In this document: one piece after another, positions 18,433 to 25,961 of the stretch
Layout of the letters: each line of letters opens with the position of its first letter
Numbering within the stretch: the stretch's first letter is position 1
NCBI RefSeq assembly: GCF_019492185.1
Contig: NZ_JAICCF010000001.1
Coordinates: forward strand, 2,170,001-2,234,000
DNA from: Chitinophaga rhizophila
GTDB taxonomy: Bacteria; Bacteroidota; Bacteroidia; Chitinophagales; Chitinophagaceae
Reading direction: 5' to 3'
DNA: 64,000 nt
Notes under the pieces: model-generated
Databases searched by the model: none
Seen by the model: the letters and a program-made list of their open reading frames with translations, nothing else
What the model was told of the DNA's origin: nothing
Program-made: the position numbers and the translations under genes

Positions 18433-18858
18433 TTACCTTTCAGAAGTTGTGTCTATGGTCGTGTTACTAGCTTTTGCGGCTTGAGTATCACGTGTATTCT
18501 TTTGTACGCTGATAGCACCAAAGATGCTCAGCAGGAAAGCGAAGGCATAAAACCCTTTTTCACTTGGCAACAGTGTCGCATTCCAGAGGCCTACAGTCAG
18601 CAGAACGATACTGAGTAGGGTGGATACCCAGGCGATACCGTAGTAGATATCTGTAACCGGGATTCCTTCAAGGCGGTCTCTAACACATTTCTGTACAGAA
18701 ACACCTGCAAACAGACCATACATCAGTATGGTAAAATAGTAGCCTTTCTCATTGAGTTGCATTTCTGCGTTCCACAATCCAATGATATAACCTAACACTC
18801 CTATCAATAATGCGAGCCAGGAGGTAGCAATAAAGGCAAGCGATGGTTTTTGCTTCAT
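18433..18858 (-). CDS. YiaA/YiaB-type two-helix inner membrane protein
   Basis: 141 residues made of two copies of the YiaAB two-helix domain. Copy one is about residues 6-65 ([21 protein letters not shown] then [20 protein letters not shown]) and copy two about 70-125 ([19 protein letters not shown] then [20 protein letters not shown]). The paired motifs GLWNA and KG[YF]Y are repeated exactly in position. The family is known from Escherichia coli yiaA/yiaB but has no assigned role. A TAnnTTTG-type -7 element (18884-18891, minus strand) lies 26 bp upstream. Confidence 0.88.
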   Translation of the reverse strand: MKQKPSLAFIATSWLALLIGVLGYIIGLWNAEMQLNEKGYYFTILMYGLFAGVSVQKCVRDRLEGIPVTDIYYGIAWVSTLLSIVLLTVGLWNATLLPSEKGFYAFAFLLSIFGAISVQKNTRDTQAAKASNTTIDTTSER

Positions 18859-18883
18859 TTGCGTTGTGAACTGATTACGAAAT

Positions 18884-18891
18884 CAAAAGTA
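18884..18891 (-). promoter_or_regulatory. -7 element of a Bacteroidota promoter for the YiaAB-like gene
   Basis: TACTTTTG on the minus strand matches TAnnTTTG exactly, 26 bp before the start codon. No good TTTG element is found 19-21 bp further upstream. Confidence 0.4.
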
Positions 18892-18978
18892 GCGCAAAAT
18901 AGTGCTGCCCGGAATAGCGGTTTTCAGGTATAAATCGTCAGGATTCATTATTTTGGCAGTGAATTATCCGTGATACTT

Positions 18979-19332
18979 ATGCACTACAACAAGGGGACCC
19001 ACCTAATCGCGACCCTATATACACCTGAGCATCAAGCACTTAATACATTTGAAGCCTTTAGAACGCTGGCAGATGGCCTTATTAAGACCCATCAGTTACA
19101 AAAACTGGGGGAAGTGTATCATAATTTTAGCCCCCAGGGCTATACGGGCGTGGTATGCCTGAGTGAAAGCCATCTTTCCATTCATACCTGGCCGGAACAT
19201 GGTAAAATCAATATAGACATATACCTGAGCAATTATCTCCGGAATAATGATGGTACGGTAGATAAGATATACAGCGCGATCAAGGATCATTTTAATGCGA
19301 CTGTCGAACAGGAACAATTCCTCAAACGCTAA
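18979..19332 (+). CDS. S-adenosylmethionine decarboxylase-like pyruvoyl enzyme (SpeD/SpeH family), altered active site
   Basis: First gene of the polyamine-type envelope operon. Family members cleave themselves to form a pyruvoyl group and decarboxylate S-adenosylmethionine, giving the aminopropyl donor. I use the ATG at 18979 (an in-frame GTG lies 9 bp upstream), giving 117 residues. LSESHLSIHTWPEHG contains the self-cleavage site: Glu63-Ser64, where Ser64 would become the pyruvoyl group; His69 is the processing histidine. The usual catalytic Cys, 20 residues after the pyruvoyl Ser (as in the Thermotoga enzyme, from memory FTCG), is replaced by Ser84 in IYLSN. That suggests changed chemistry or substrate, such as one of the SpeD derivatives that decarboxylate arginine or ornithine. 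The next gene starts 5 bp on. Confidence 0.85.
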   Translation: MHYNKGTHLIATLYTPEHQALNTFEAFRTLADGLIKTHQLQKLGEVYHNFSPQGYTGVVCLSESHLSIHTWPEHGKINIDIYLSNYLRNNDGTVDKIYSAIKDHFNATVEQEQFLKR

Positions 19333-19337
19333 ACAAA

Positions 19338-21239
19338 ATGCCCGTGCCTACATCTACCTATCCATGCCCTTCCTGTAGTCGTACCATTACCTTTACATCA
19401 CCTCATACTACCGTCAAAGTATGTGAGTGTGGTACCGTTATCAATAAAATGGGAGATGGCAGTTTTATTCCCAGACCGTTTCACACTATTGCAGACAAAG
19501 CTTCGGTTATTGCACCCGGTACCCACGGACAGTGGAACGGAAAGACGTTTACAGTTCTTGGCCGATTCCGTACCTGGAATGAAGAGACCGTTATCAATTA
19601 CTGGACTATCATCTTCCAGGATGAAAATCCAGCCTACCTGGTAGAAGGGTATGGTATATATGCCATTCATCTGCCCAGACAAACACCATCAGAGCTGAAA
19701 GGAGATGTGATCAGGAACCTGAAACCCGGCAATAAAAAGGTCCTGAATGGGGAAGAGTATATGCTGCTGCGCAAGGAAACCAGCAGAAAGTGGGATGTGG
19801 AAGGTGAACTGTATATTCCGGAATGTAATACGACATTCCTGACCTACGACTTTTCCAGTGCCTCAGGGAATATTATTCATATCATAGAATACTGGCCACA
19901 GGTACAACCAGCATTTGAAGTACACTATACCACTTTTTCCGCCCTGTCACTAACGAACAAACGACCATATGAAAACAATGGAATGACATTCCGCTGCCAA
20001 TGCGGTAATGTCATTCAGGTCAGCACCTTCCCATATGCACAAAGTGCAGCCTGCGGCAATTGCAGCCAGCCATATGTATATAAAAACCTGCTGGATTTCA
20101 CTCCTGCCACATATAATAAAAAGGCAAAGCCCAGCCCAAGTATCACACCTGGCGCTGCCGGTATGATCAAAGGGATCAACTATAAGGTGATCGGATATAT
20201 TATGAAGGAAGAGCGAAATCCTCATAAGGCAAGGTGGACGGAGTATACATTATTCAACGAGCAGGAAGGTTATGCTTTCCTGAGCGAATTTGAAGGCCAC
20301 TGGATCTACCTGCGGGAATACGGGAAAACGCCGGTTCCACAGGACATGTTGACAGAAGGTTTCCGGTATGAGGGAAAAGAATATGACCTTTTCAACTCCT
20401 ATAGCTTCAGCGTAATCAGTGCGCAGGGAGAATTTCCTGCTAATCCGTTTAATGATGGCAGCGTACAGTGCTGGGAGTTCATCTCCCCTCCTATTATGTG
20501 GAGCAGGGAAGAAAGTGCAACCGAAGGTATTGCCTGGTTTAAAGGGCAACATGTTACTGACAAGGAATTACAGGAAGCATTCGGAGATGCTGCAACTCTG
20601 CCTATAAAACTTGGTACCGGCGCATTACAACCTAACGGCTATGTCAATCTGAAAGACATGGTAAAGTATACCCTTGCAGCTGTTGCCATACTGATACTGA
20701 TACACCTTTCAGTGGCCAGTGTCAATGAGCGGAAGTTACTGGTTGACAATGAAGTTTATTTTAACGATTCCACAAATACCCAAACATCCGTAGTAGGCGA
20801 TGTATATCTGAATAAAAGCAGCAGCAATGTGATGCTGGAAATCAGTTCTTCGCTGGATAATACCTGGGTGGAAGTAGAAGCTACGCTTGTGAATAAGAGT
20901 AGTGGTAAAGAATACAGTGTGAGCAAGGGCATTGAATACTACAGCGGTATGGACGACGGCGAGAGCTGGTCGGAAGGTAACAGAAAGGCAGAAGTATACA
21001 TGAGCAGCATTCCCGGAGGCGACTACACCCTGCAACTAACAGCTATGCGTGATGCATCATTCCGGCCTGCACACTCTTACCATGTTACTGCTTACTACAA
21101 TGTATCCAGTATGCATAACCTGTGGATCTGCCTCGGACTGTTACTGATATGGCCGATATTCAAGTACATCACAACTTATTACAGCGAAAAAAGACGCTGG
21201 TCTAATAGTCCATATTCAAGATTTAACTATGACTCATAA
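19338..21239 (+). CDS. DUF4178 protein with zinc-ribbon motifs and two membrane helices
   Basis: Second gene of the operon. 633 residues without a signal peptide. The N-terminus has a zinc-ribbon-like set of cysteines (YPCPSC near 10 and VCECG near 32), followed by a first DUF4178 domain (about 60-200; GTHGQWNGKTFTVLGRFR, WDVEGELYIPECNTT). A second cysteine set (FRCQCG near 217, AACGNC near 234) precedes a second DUF4178 copy (about 275-430; INYKVIGYIMKEE). A membrane helix at about 440-460 is followed by an extracytoplasmic beta-rich segment and a second helix at about 593-612. DUF4178 is known as a neighbour of SpeD/SpeE-type and DUF350 genes in envelope-stress contexts; its biochemistry is unknown. 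It overlaps the next gene by 11 bp. Confidence 0.85.
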   Translation: MPVPTSTYPCPSCSRTITFTSPHTTVKVCECGTVINKMGDGSFIPRPFHTIADKASVIAPGTHGQWNGKTFTVLGRFRTWNEETVINYWTIIFQDENPAYLVEGYGIYAIHLPRQTPSELKGDVIRNLKPGNKKVLNGEEYMLLRKETSRKWDVEGELYIPECNTTFLTYDFSSASGNIIHIIEYWPQVQPAFEVHYTTFSALSLTNKRPYENNGMTFRCQCGNVIQVSTFPYAQSAACGNCSQPYVYKNLLDFTPATYNKKAKPSPSITPGAAGMIKGINYKVIGYIMKEERNPHKARWTEYTLFNEQEGYAFLSEFEGHWIYLREYGKTPVPQDMLTEGFRYEGKEYDLFNSYSFSVISAQGEFPANPFNDGSVQCWEFISPPIMWSREESATEGIAWFKGQHVTDKELQEAFGDAATLPIKLGTGALQPNGYVNLKDMVKYTLAAVAILILIHLSVASVNERKLLVDNEVYFNDSTNTQTSVVGDVYLNKSSSNVMLEISSSLDNTWVEVEATLVNKSSGKEYSVSKGIEYYSGMDDGESWSEGNRKAEVYMSSIPGGDYTLQLTAMRDASFRPAHSYHVTAYYNVSSMHNLWICLGLLLIWPIFKYITTYYSEKRRWSNSPYSRFNYDS

Positions 21240-21516
21240 TAATATCGACCTGACTAAAAAGGGGGATGAACATCCTGACAGAGAAACGAATGATCAGGAT
21301 AACAGCCGGATCAATCTGGACAAGTATAAAGCCGGTCTGGACAGGATCAATCCATTCAGACCAGAATCTTCACTACATCCTTTCCGGTGGTTCCTGCTGA
21401 TTGTTACCTTGCTGGGAGGCATGCTGCTATACTCTGACAACAGGGGAATGAGACTATTGTCCGGCTCAGGTCAGCAACAATGGAATCCATCTGGCCCACG
21501 GGCATATCACAAATAA
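21229..21516 (+). CDS. small single-pass membrane protein of the polyamine-type operon
   Basis: Unknown family. 95 residues: a very polar, Asp/Asn/Lys-rich N-terminus (1-50), one membrane helix (about 53-69, WFLLIVTLLGGMLLY) and a short Gly/Gln-rich tail (SGSGQQQWNPSG). The positive-inside rule puts the N-terminus in the cytoplasm and the tail outside. The start overlaps the end of the DUF4178 gene by 11 bp, which indicates translational coupling and supports that it is real. Confidence 0.72.
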   Translation: MTHNNIDLTKKGDEHPDRETNDQDNSRINLDKYKAGLDRINPFRPESSLHPFRWFLLIVTLLGGMLLYSDNRGMRLLSGSGQQQWNPSGPRAYHK

Positions 21517-21534
21517 CCTATTAAACAACCTAAT

Positions 21535-21738
21535 ATGACAAACGCCTTTATCAACTCTATCTTGTATTCCTTTGTCGGTATTGCTATCCTGGTAATTGTT
21601 TTCGTACTGGCAGAAATCCTGACACCGAAACACAATCTTCGTCAGGAGATCCTTGAAAAACAGAACATGGCCTTAGCGGTACTGGCTGGCTTCTTTATGC
21701 TGGCAATATCTATCATCATTGCATCTGCTATTCATTAA
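21535..21738 (+). CDS. DUF350 membrane protein
   Basis: 67-residue membrane protein with two helices (about 8-28, and 43-64). FVGIAILVIVFVLAEILTP then NMALAVLAGFFMLAISIIIAS is the DUF350 pattern, including the conserved N-x-A-x-A at the start of the second helix. Full-length DUF350 proteins often have two such units; this is a single-unit form. The family repeatedly occurs with DUF4178 and aminopropyltransferase-like genes. It is 18 bp after the previous gene and 12 bp before the next. Confidence 0.85.
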   Translation: MTNAFINSILYSFVGIAILVIVFVLAEILTPKHNLRQEILEKQNMALAVLAGFFMLAISIIIASAIH

Positions 21739-21750
21739 GTAAAAGAAACA

Positions 21751-23277
21751 ATGTCTAAAAAAGAAAGCGGCGCACAGTGGCTGTTATTGACGGCAGTATT
21801 TGTTATTGCCACCTGTGGATTAATTTATGAACTGGTAGCCGGCACCCTGGCATCTTACCTGCTGGGTGACAGTATTACACAGTTCAGTACTATTATTGGC
21901 GTGTACCTGTTTTCAATGGGAATAGGTTCTTTCCTGTCCAAATATTTCAATACAAACCTGCTGGCATGGTTTATCAGGATAGAGTTACTGGTAGGAATGG
22001 TAGGAGGCTTTAGTTCGGCACTCCTATTTATTGTATTTCCAATGGCAGCATCTTTCAGGATCATCCTGTATGCCATTGTATTGATTACGGGTGTTCTGGT
22101 TGGTCTGGAAATACCCTTGCTGATGCGTATACTTGAAAACAAGGTCGCATTTAAGGAACTGGTAAGCCGTGTATTCACATTTGACTACATCGGCGCATTG
22201 CTGGCCTCCCTGATCTTTCCACTCCTGCTGGTACCACATCTTGGACTGATCCGTACTTCCCTGTTTTTTGGCATTATGAACGTCGGGGTAGGCTGGTACC
22301 TGGCGTATAGATTCTCGAAAGACATACGCCAGGGAGCCCTCCTGAAAGTAACAGCCATCCTTTTACTTGCAGCACAAGTAGTTTGTTTCGTCTTTTCTGA
22401 AAAGATCATGAGCTTCAGCGAAGCCTTGACCTACGATGATAATGTTGTGTATTCTACCTCTACACCTTACCAGCGTATTGTTATCACTAAAAACAAACAT
22501 GAACTGCGGCTATTTCTGAATGGGAATCTGCAATTCAGCACAGCTGATGAATACCGTTATCATGAAGCGCTGGTACATCCTGCCTTTTCATCACTTAGTA
22601 AGCCTGAACAGGTGCTGGTGCTGGGTGGTGGCGACGGACTGGCAGTCAGGGAGATACTGAAGTACCCTACCGTACAGCAGGTGATCCTGGTAGATCTTGA
22701 TCCGGCTATGACACAGTTGTTCTCGCGGCAACGTATGCTGGCCAAGCTAAATGATTCATCGTTACTCAATCCTAAGGTACGGGTCTATAATGCGGATGCA
22801 TTTACCTGGCTACGTAACAATAAGATCCGGTTTGATGCGATCGTTGTTGACTTTCCTGATCCTTCTAACTTTTCCATTGGGAAATTATACAGCACCTCCT
22901 TCTATCAGCTACTGAAACATGCATTACGTCCTGACGGAATTGCAGTCATTCAGAGCACATCACCTTTTGTAGCCCCTAAAAGTTTCTGGTGTGTGGATAC
23001 AACACTACGTGCCGTAGGTTTACATACAGTAGCATACCATAACTACGTACCTTCTTTCGGAGAATGGGGGTATATCATGGCAACACCGACACCTCCACAG
23101 GAATGGTTCGGCCATCTGCCATCACCATTAAAATACCTTAATCCTACTACCCTGCAACAGATGCTGACGTTCCCAGAGGATATGAAAGCGCATCAGTTGC
23201 TGGACATCAATAAACTCAATAACCAGGCACTGGTAAAATACTTTGAAGAAGAGTGGGGAAAATATCTTGAACGATAA
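21751..23277 (+). CDS. membrane-anchored polyamine aminopropyltransferase (SpeE-like, fused N-terminal membrane domain)
   Basis: Transfers the aminopropyl group of decarboxylated S-adenosylmethionine to an amine acceptor, or uses related chemistry. 508 residues: seven or so membrane helices in the first 210 (VIATCGLIYELVAGTLASYL is typical of the spermidine-synthase-fused membrane domain), then a Rossmann-type aminopropyltransferase domain (about 235-440). Motifs are VLVLGGGDGLAVREIL (donor binding), VILVDLDP (adenosine-binding acid), YNADAFTWL and FDAIVVDFPDP (the D-x-x-D-P catalytic block, with FP where many enzymes have SS/TS). The membrane domain implies an acceptor in or near the membrane. 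It sits 12 bp after DUF350 and 3 bp before the flavin oxidase. Confidence 0.9.
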   Translation: MSKKESGAQWLLLTAVFVIATCGLIYELVAGTLASYLLGDSITQFSTIIGVYLFSMGIGSFLSKYFNTNLLAWFIRIELLVGMVGGFSSALLFIVFPMAASFRIILYAIVLITGVLVGLEIPLLMRILENKVAFKELVSRVFTFDYIGALLASLIFPLLLVPHLGLIRTSLFFGIMNVGVGWYLAYRFSKDIRQGALLKVTAILLLAAQVVCFVFSEKIMSFSEALTYDDNVVYSTSTPYQRIVITKNKHELRLFLNGNLQFSTADEYRYHEALVHPAFSSLSKPEQVLVLGGGDGLAVREILKYPTVQQVILVDLDPAMTQLFSRQRMLAKLNDSSLLNPKVRVYNADAFTWLRNNKIRFDAIVVDFPDPSNFSIGKLYSTSFYQLLKHALRPDGIAVIQSTSPFVAPKSFWCVDTTLRAVGLHTVAYHNYVPSFGEWGYIMATPTPPQEWFGHLPSPLKYLNPTTLQQMLTFPEDMKAHQLLDINKLNNQALVKYFEEEWGKYLER

Positions 23278-23280
23278 GAT

Positions 23281-24891
23281 ATGCGGAGAAGATCATTCAT
23301 ACAATGCATAGCAGGACTCACTGTAGTGAGCAGCTTCCTGCCGTCCTGCCAGCAACAGCGGGTCATCAGCGGTAGTATAATTGGCGCTAGCGCACATACA
23401 GGACACCTTTTACGGGATAAGAACTTTGCCGCGCCGGTAACTGTAACAGAACATTCTGTTGTTGTTGTAGGTGGCGGTATCAGCGGCTTATCAGCAGCTC
23501 GGCAGCTACACCGGCAAGGCATTACAGATATGGTTATACTGGACCTTGAAAAGGAAATGGGCGGTAATGCCGCCTGCGGAAAAAACCAGATCTCTGCTTA
23601 TCCCTGGGGAGCGCACTATGTGCCTATTCCTAACAACGACCTTACGGCATACATAGATTTCATGCGGGAATGTGGGGTGGTTACCAGTCCAACGGATGCA
23701 CCGCTGCCGACGTACCATGACTATTACATCTGTTTTGACCCCGAAGAGCGGTTATATATCAACGGGCAATGGCAGGAGGGCTTAGTACCGCATTATGGTG
23801 TGCCGGACGCAGAAAGGAAACAGGTACAGGCATTCCTGCACCAGATGCAGGTATTCCGGGAAGCTAAGGGCCAGGATGGAAAAGACGCATTTACCATACC
23901 TATGGACAATGCCAGTAAAGATCCGGCTTTCACAGCCTTGGACACCATCACCATGAAAGAATGGTTACACCAGCAGGGATGGACAACACCCTATCTCCAA
24001 TGGTATGTTAACTACTGTACCCGCGATGACTACGGCACCAACTACGACGAGATCAGCGCCTGGGTAGGTATACAGTATTTTGCCAGCAGGAAAGGGAAAG
24101 GCGTTAATGTAGAACATCAGGATGTACTGACCTGGCCGGAAGGCAATGGCTGGCTAGCAGGTCATCTGAAAAAAGAACTACAACCTTATTTTCATAACGA
24201 AGCGCTGGTAGCAAGGATACAGGAGGAGGACGGCAAGTTATCTATCGACTACTTTGATGTCAAGGAAAGCCGTCTAAAAAGAATCAGGGCGCAACAGTGT
24301 ATCCTGGCAGTACCGCAGTTTGTAGCAGGCAGAATATTACAGGATGAGGCCCGTATCAGGAAAGTACATCAGCACATTCAATACAGCCCCTGGATGGTCG
24401 CCAATCTTCGTGTCGGGGATCTGGAAGAGCGGACCGGGTTTCCTTCCAGCTGGGATAATGTGATCTATAATAGTCCGTCGCTAGGGTATGTAAAAGCCAC
24501 TCACCAGCAGGTAACACAGGAAAAAGCTGTCAGGAACCTCACTTACTACCTCCCGTTAACGGGCGGTCAGCCGGCGGAAGAAAGAAAGGCAGCAATTGAA
24601 CGTACCCATACAGAATGGGTAAAGATGATAGTAAACGACCTGGACAAAGTACACCCCAACATTGCGGAAGCCATTGAAGAAGTGAATATAATGATTTGGG
24701 GGCATGCAATGTCCAAACCAGTGCCAGGTATGGCCCACGGTAATATCAGGCAGGAACTGGCCGCTTCAGTTAATAACCGTTTGCACTTTGCACATACTGA
24801 CCTGGCGGGTAACAGCCTGTTTGAAGAGGCATTTTACCAGGGATTATCAGCTGCTCAAAAAGTCATTACACAATTATCCGGTAAGATATGA
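23281..24891 (+). CDS. exported FAD-dependent amine oxidase-like protein (Tat signal with lipobox)
   Basis: Flavoprotein of the amine oxidase/phytoene desaturase fold, 536 residues. The N-terminus MRRRSFIQCIAG has a twin-arginine motif, then a hydrophobic stretch ending SFLPSC, a plausible lipobox, so it may be a Tat-exported lipoprotein carrying folded FAD. The dinucleotide-binding motif is VVVVGGGISGLSAARQL (near 60-76), followed by an acidic strand end (VILDLEKEMGGNA). The C-terminal flavin motif is around HFAHTDLAGNSLFEEAFYQG. Next to an aminopropyltransferase, oxidation of a polyamine-like product outside the cytoplasm is an attractive guess. The last four bases overlap the next start (ATGA). 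Confidence 0.88.
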   Translation: MRRRSFIQCIAGLTVVSSFLPSCQQQRVISGSIIGASAHTGHLLRDKNFAAPVTVTEHSVVVVGGGISGLSAARQLHRQGITDMVILDLEKEMGGNAACGKNQISAYPWGAHYVPIPNNDLTAYIDFMRECGVVTSPTDAPLPTYHDYYICFDPEERLYINGQWQEGLVPHYGVPDAERKQVQAFLHQMQVFREAKGQDGKDAFTIPMDNASKDPAFTALDTITMKEWLHQQGWTTPYLQWYVNYCTRDDYGTNYDEISAWVGIQYFASRKGKGVNVEHQDVLTWPEGNGWLAGHLKKELQPYFHNEALVARIQEEDGKLSIDYFDVKESRLKRIRAQQCILAVPQFVAGRILQDEARIRKVHQHIQYSPWMVANLRVGDLEERTGFPSSWDNVIYNSPSLGYVKATHQQVTQEKAVRNLTYYLPLTGGQPAEERKAAIERTHTEWVKMIVNDLDKVHPNIAEAIEEVNIMIWGHAMSKPVPGMAHGNIRQELAASVNNRLHFAHTDLAGNSLFEEAFYQGLSAAQKVITQLSGKI

Positions 24892-25961
24892 ACAAGCAAC
24901 CATGGATAGGCAAGCCTTGGACAGACAGTGTTTTTATACTGTTACCTCCGTTTTTCAGCCTGCTGGTCATCATGCTCTTCCCTACCCTCTTTCAAAACAA
25001 CAAGAGCATGCCGGATGCCAGTTGGGTAATATTGGTATTACTGATAGACGTAGCGCATGTATACAGTACATTGTATAGAACCTACTTTGACCCGCAGGCA
25101 TTGAGTACACAGCGATTCCTTTTATGGATCATACCGGCAGTCAGTTTTATCGGTGGCATCCTGATCTATGCATTTAGCAGCCTGTTATTCTGGCGGATAC
25201 TGGCATATGTCGCTGTCTTCCACTTTGTGAGACAACAGTATGGATTTATGAGAGTATATAGTCGCCAGGAAACTACAGGAAGCATCAGCAAAAAGATTGA
25301 CAACATTACAATATACACCGCCGCACTATATCCGATGGCATACTGGCACCTGAGCGGACCGCGCAATTTTAACTGGTTTGTAGAAAATGACTTTATATAT
25401 TTTGAGTTCACCTTGCTCAGGGATATACTTAGCGTGGCATACTTTATTATCGTGGGTATATATGTAGCTAAAGAGGTGTACAATGCCATCACCACCCGGA
25501 CGTTTAATATCCCTAAGACGGCAATTATTACGGGTACACTTGCATCCTGGTATTTTGGCATTGTGTATTTCAACGGAGATATGGCCTTCACCTTACTTAA
25601 CGTGGTGAGTCATGGTATTCCTTATATGGCCCTGATATGGATCTATGGCCAGAAGCAGCATAAAGATCCGGCGGGAAGCAGCTCTTTTCTGAGACTGGTA
25701 TTCAGCAGGTACGGAGTTGTCGTTTTCCTGCTGCTGATTTTCCTGTTTGCCTTTATAGAAGAAGGTCTCTGGGATGTAACCGTATGGCAGGAGCACGCAA
25801 CCGTATTTGGAACAGCCCACCTGTCCACACCTGATATAGACCAGCAATTGCTGAGTGTTATTGTGCCACTACTGGCACTACCGCAGATTACCCATTATAT
25901 ACTGGATGGGTTCATCTGGAAGATTAAAAAAGATGAGTTTAAGTGGAGTAATGAGCGCTGA
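24888..25961 (+). CDS. polytopic membrane protein with conserved-looking histidines, last gene of the operon
   Basis: Family not recognised. 357 residues with about nine membrane helices. Histidines and charged residues sit at helix ends: LLIDVAHVYSTLYRTYFDP, AVFHFVRQQYGFMRVYSRQ, NVVSHGIPYMALIWIYG and LPQITHYILDGFIWK. Such a spread is seen in membrane enzymes that bind di-iron (desaturase, Brp/Blh-like) as well as in haem proteins, but no canonical HxxHH is present. Start overlaps the stop of the flavin oxidase by 4 bp, so it is translationally coupled. Its 3' end overlaps the convergent ATPase gene by 23 bp. Confidence 0.8.
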   Translation: MNKQPWIGKPWTDSVFILLPPFFSLLVIMLFPTLFQNNKSMPDASWVILVLLIDVAHVYSTLYRTYFDPQALSTQRFLLWIIPAVSFIGGILIYAFSSLLFWRILAYVAVFHFVRQQYGFMRVYSRQETTGSISKKIDNITIYTAALYPMAYWHLSGPRNFNWFVENDFIYFEFTLLRDILSVAYFIIVGIYVAKEVYNAITTRTFNIPKTAIITGTLASWYFGIVYFNGDMAFTLLNVVSHGIPYMALIWIYGQKQHKDPAGSSSFLRLVFSRYGVVVFLLLIFLFAFIEEGLWDVTVWQEHATVFGTAHLSTPDIDQQLLSVIVPLLALPQITHYILDGFIWKIKKDEFKWSNER

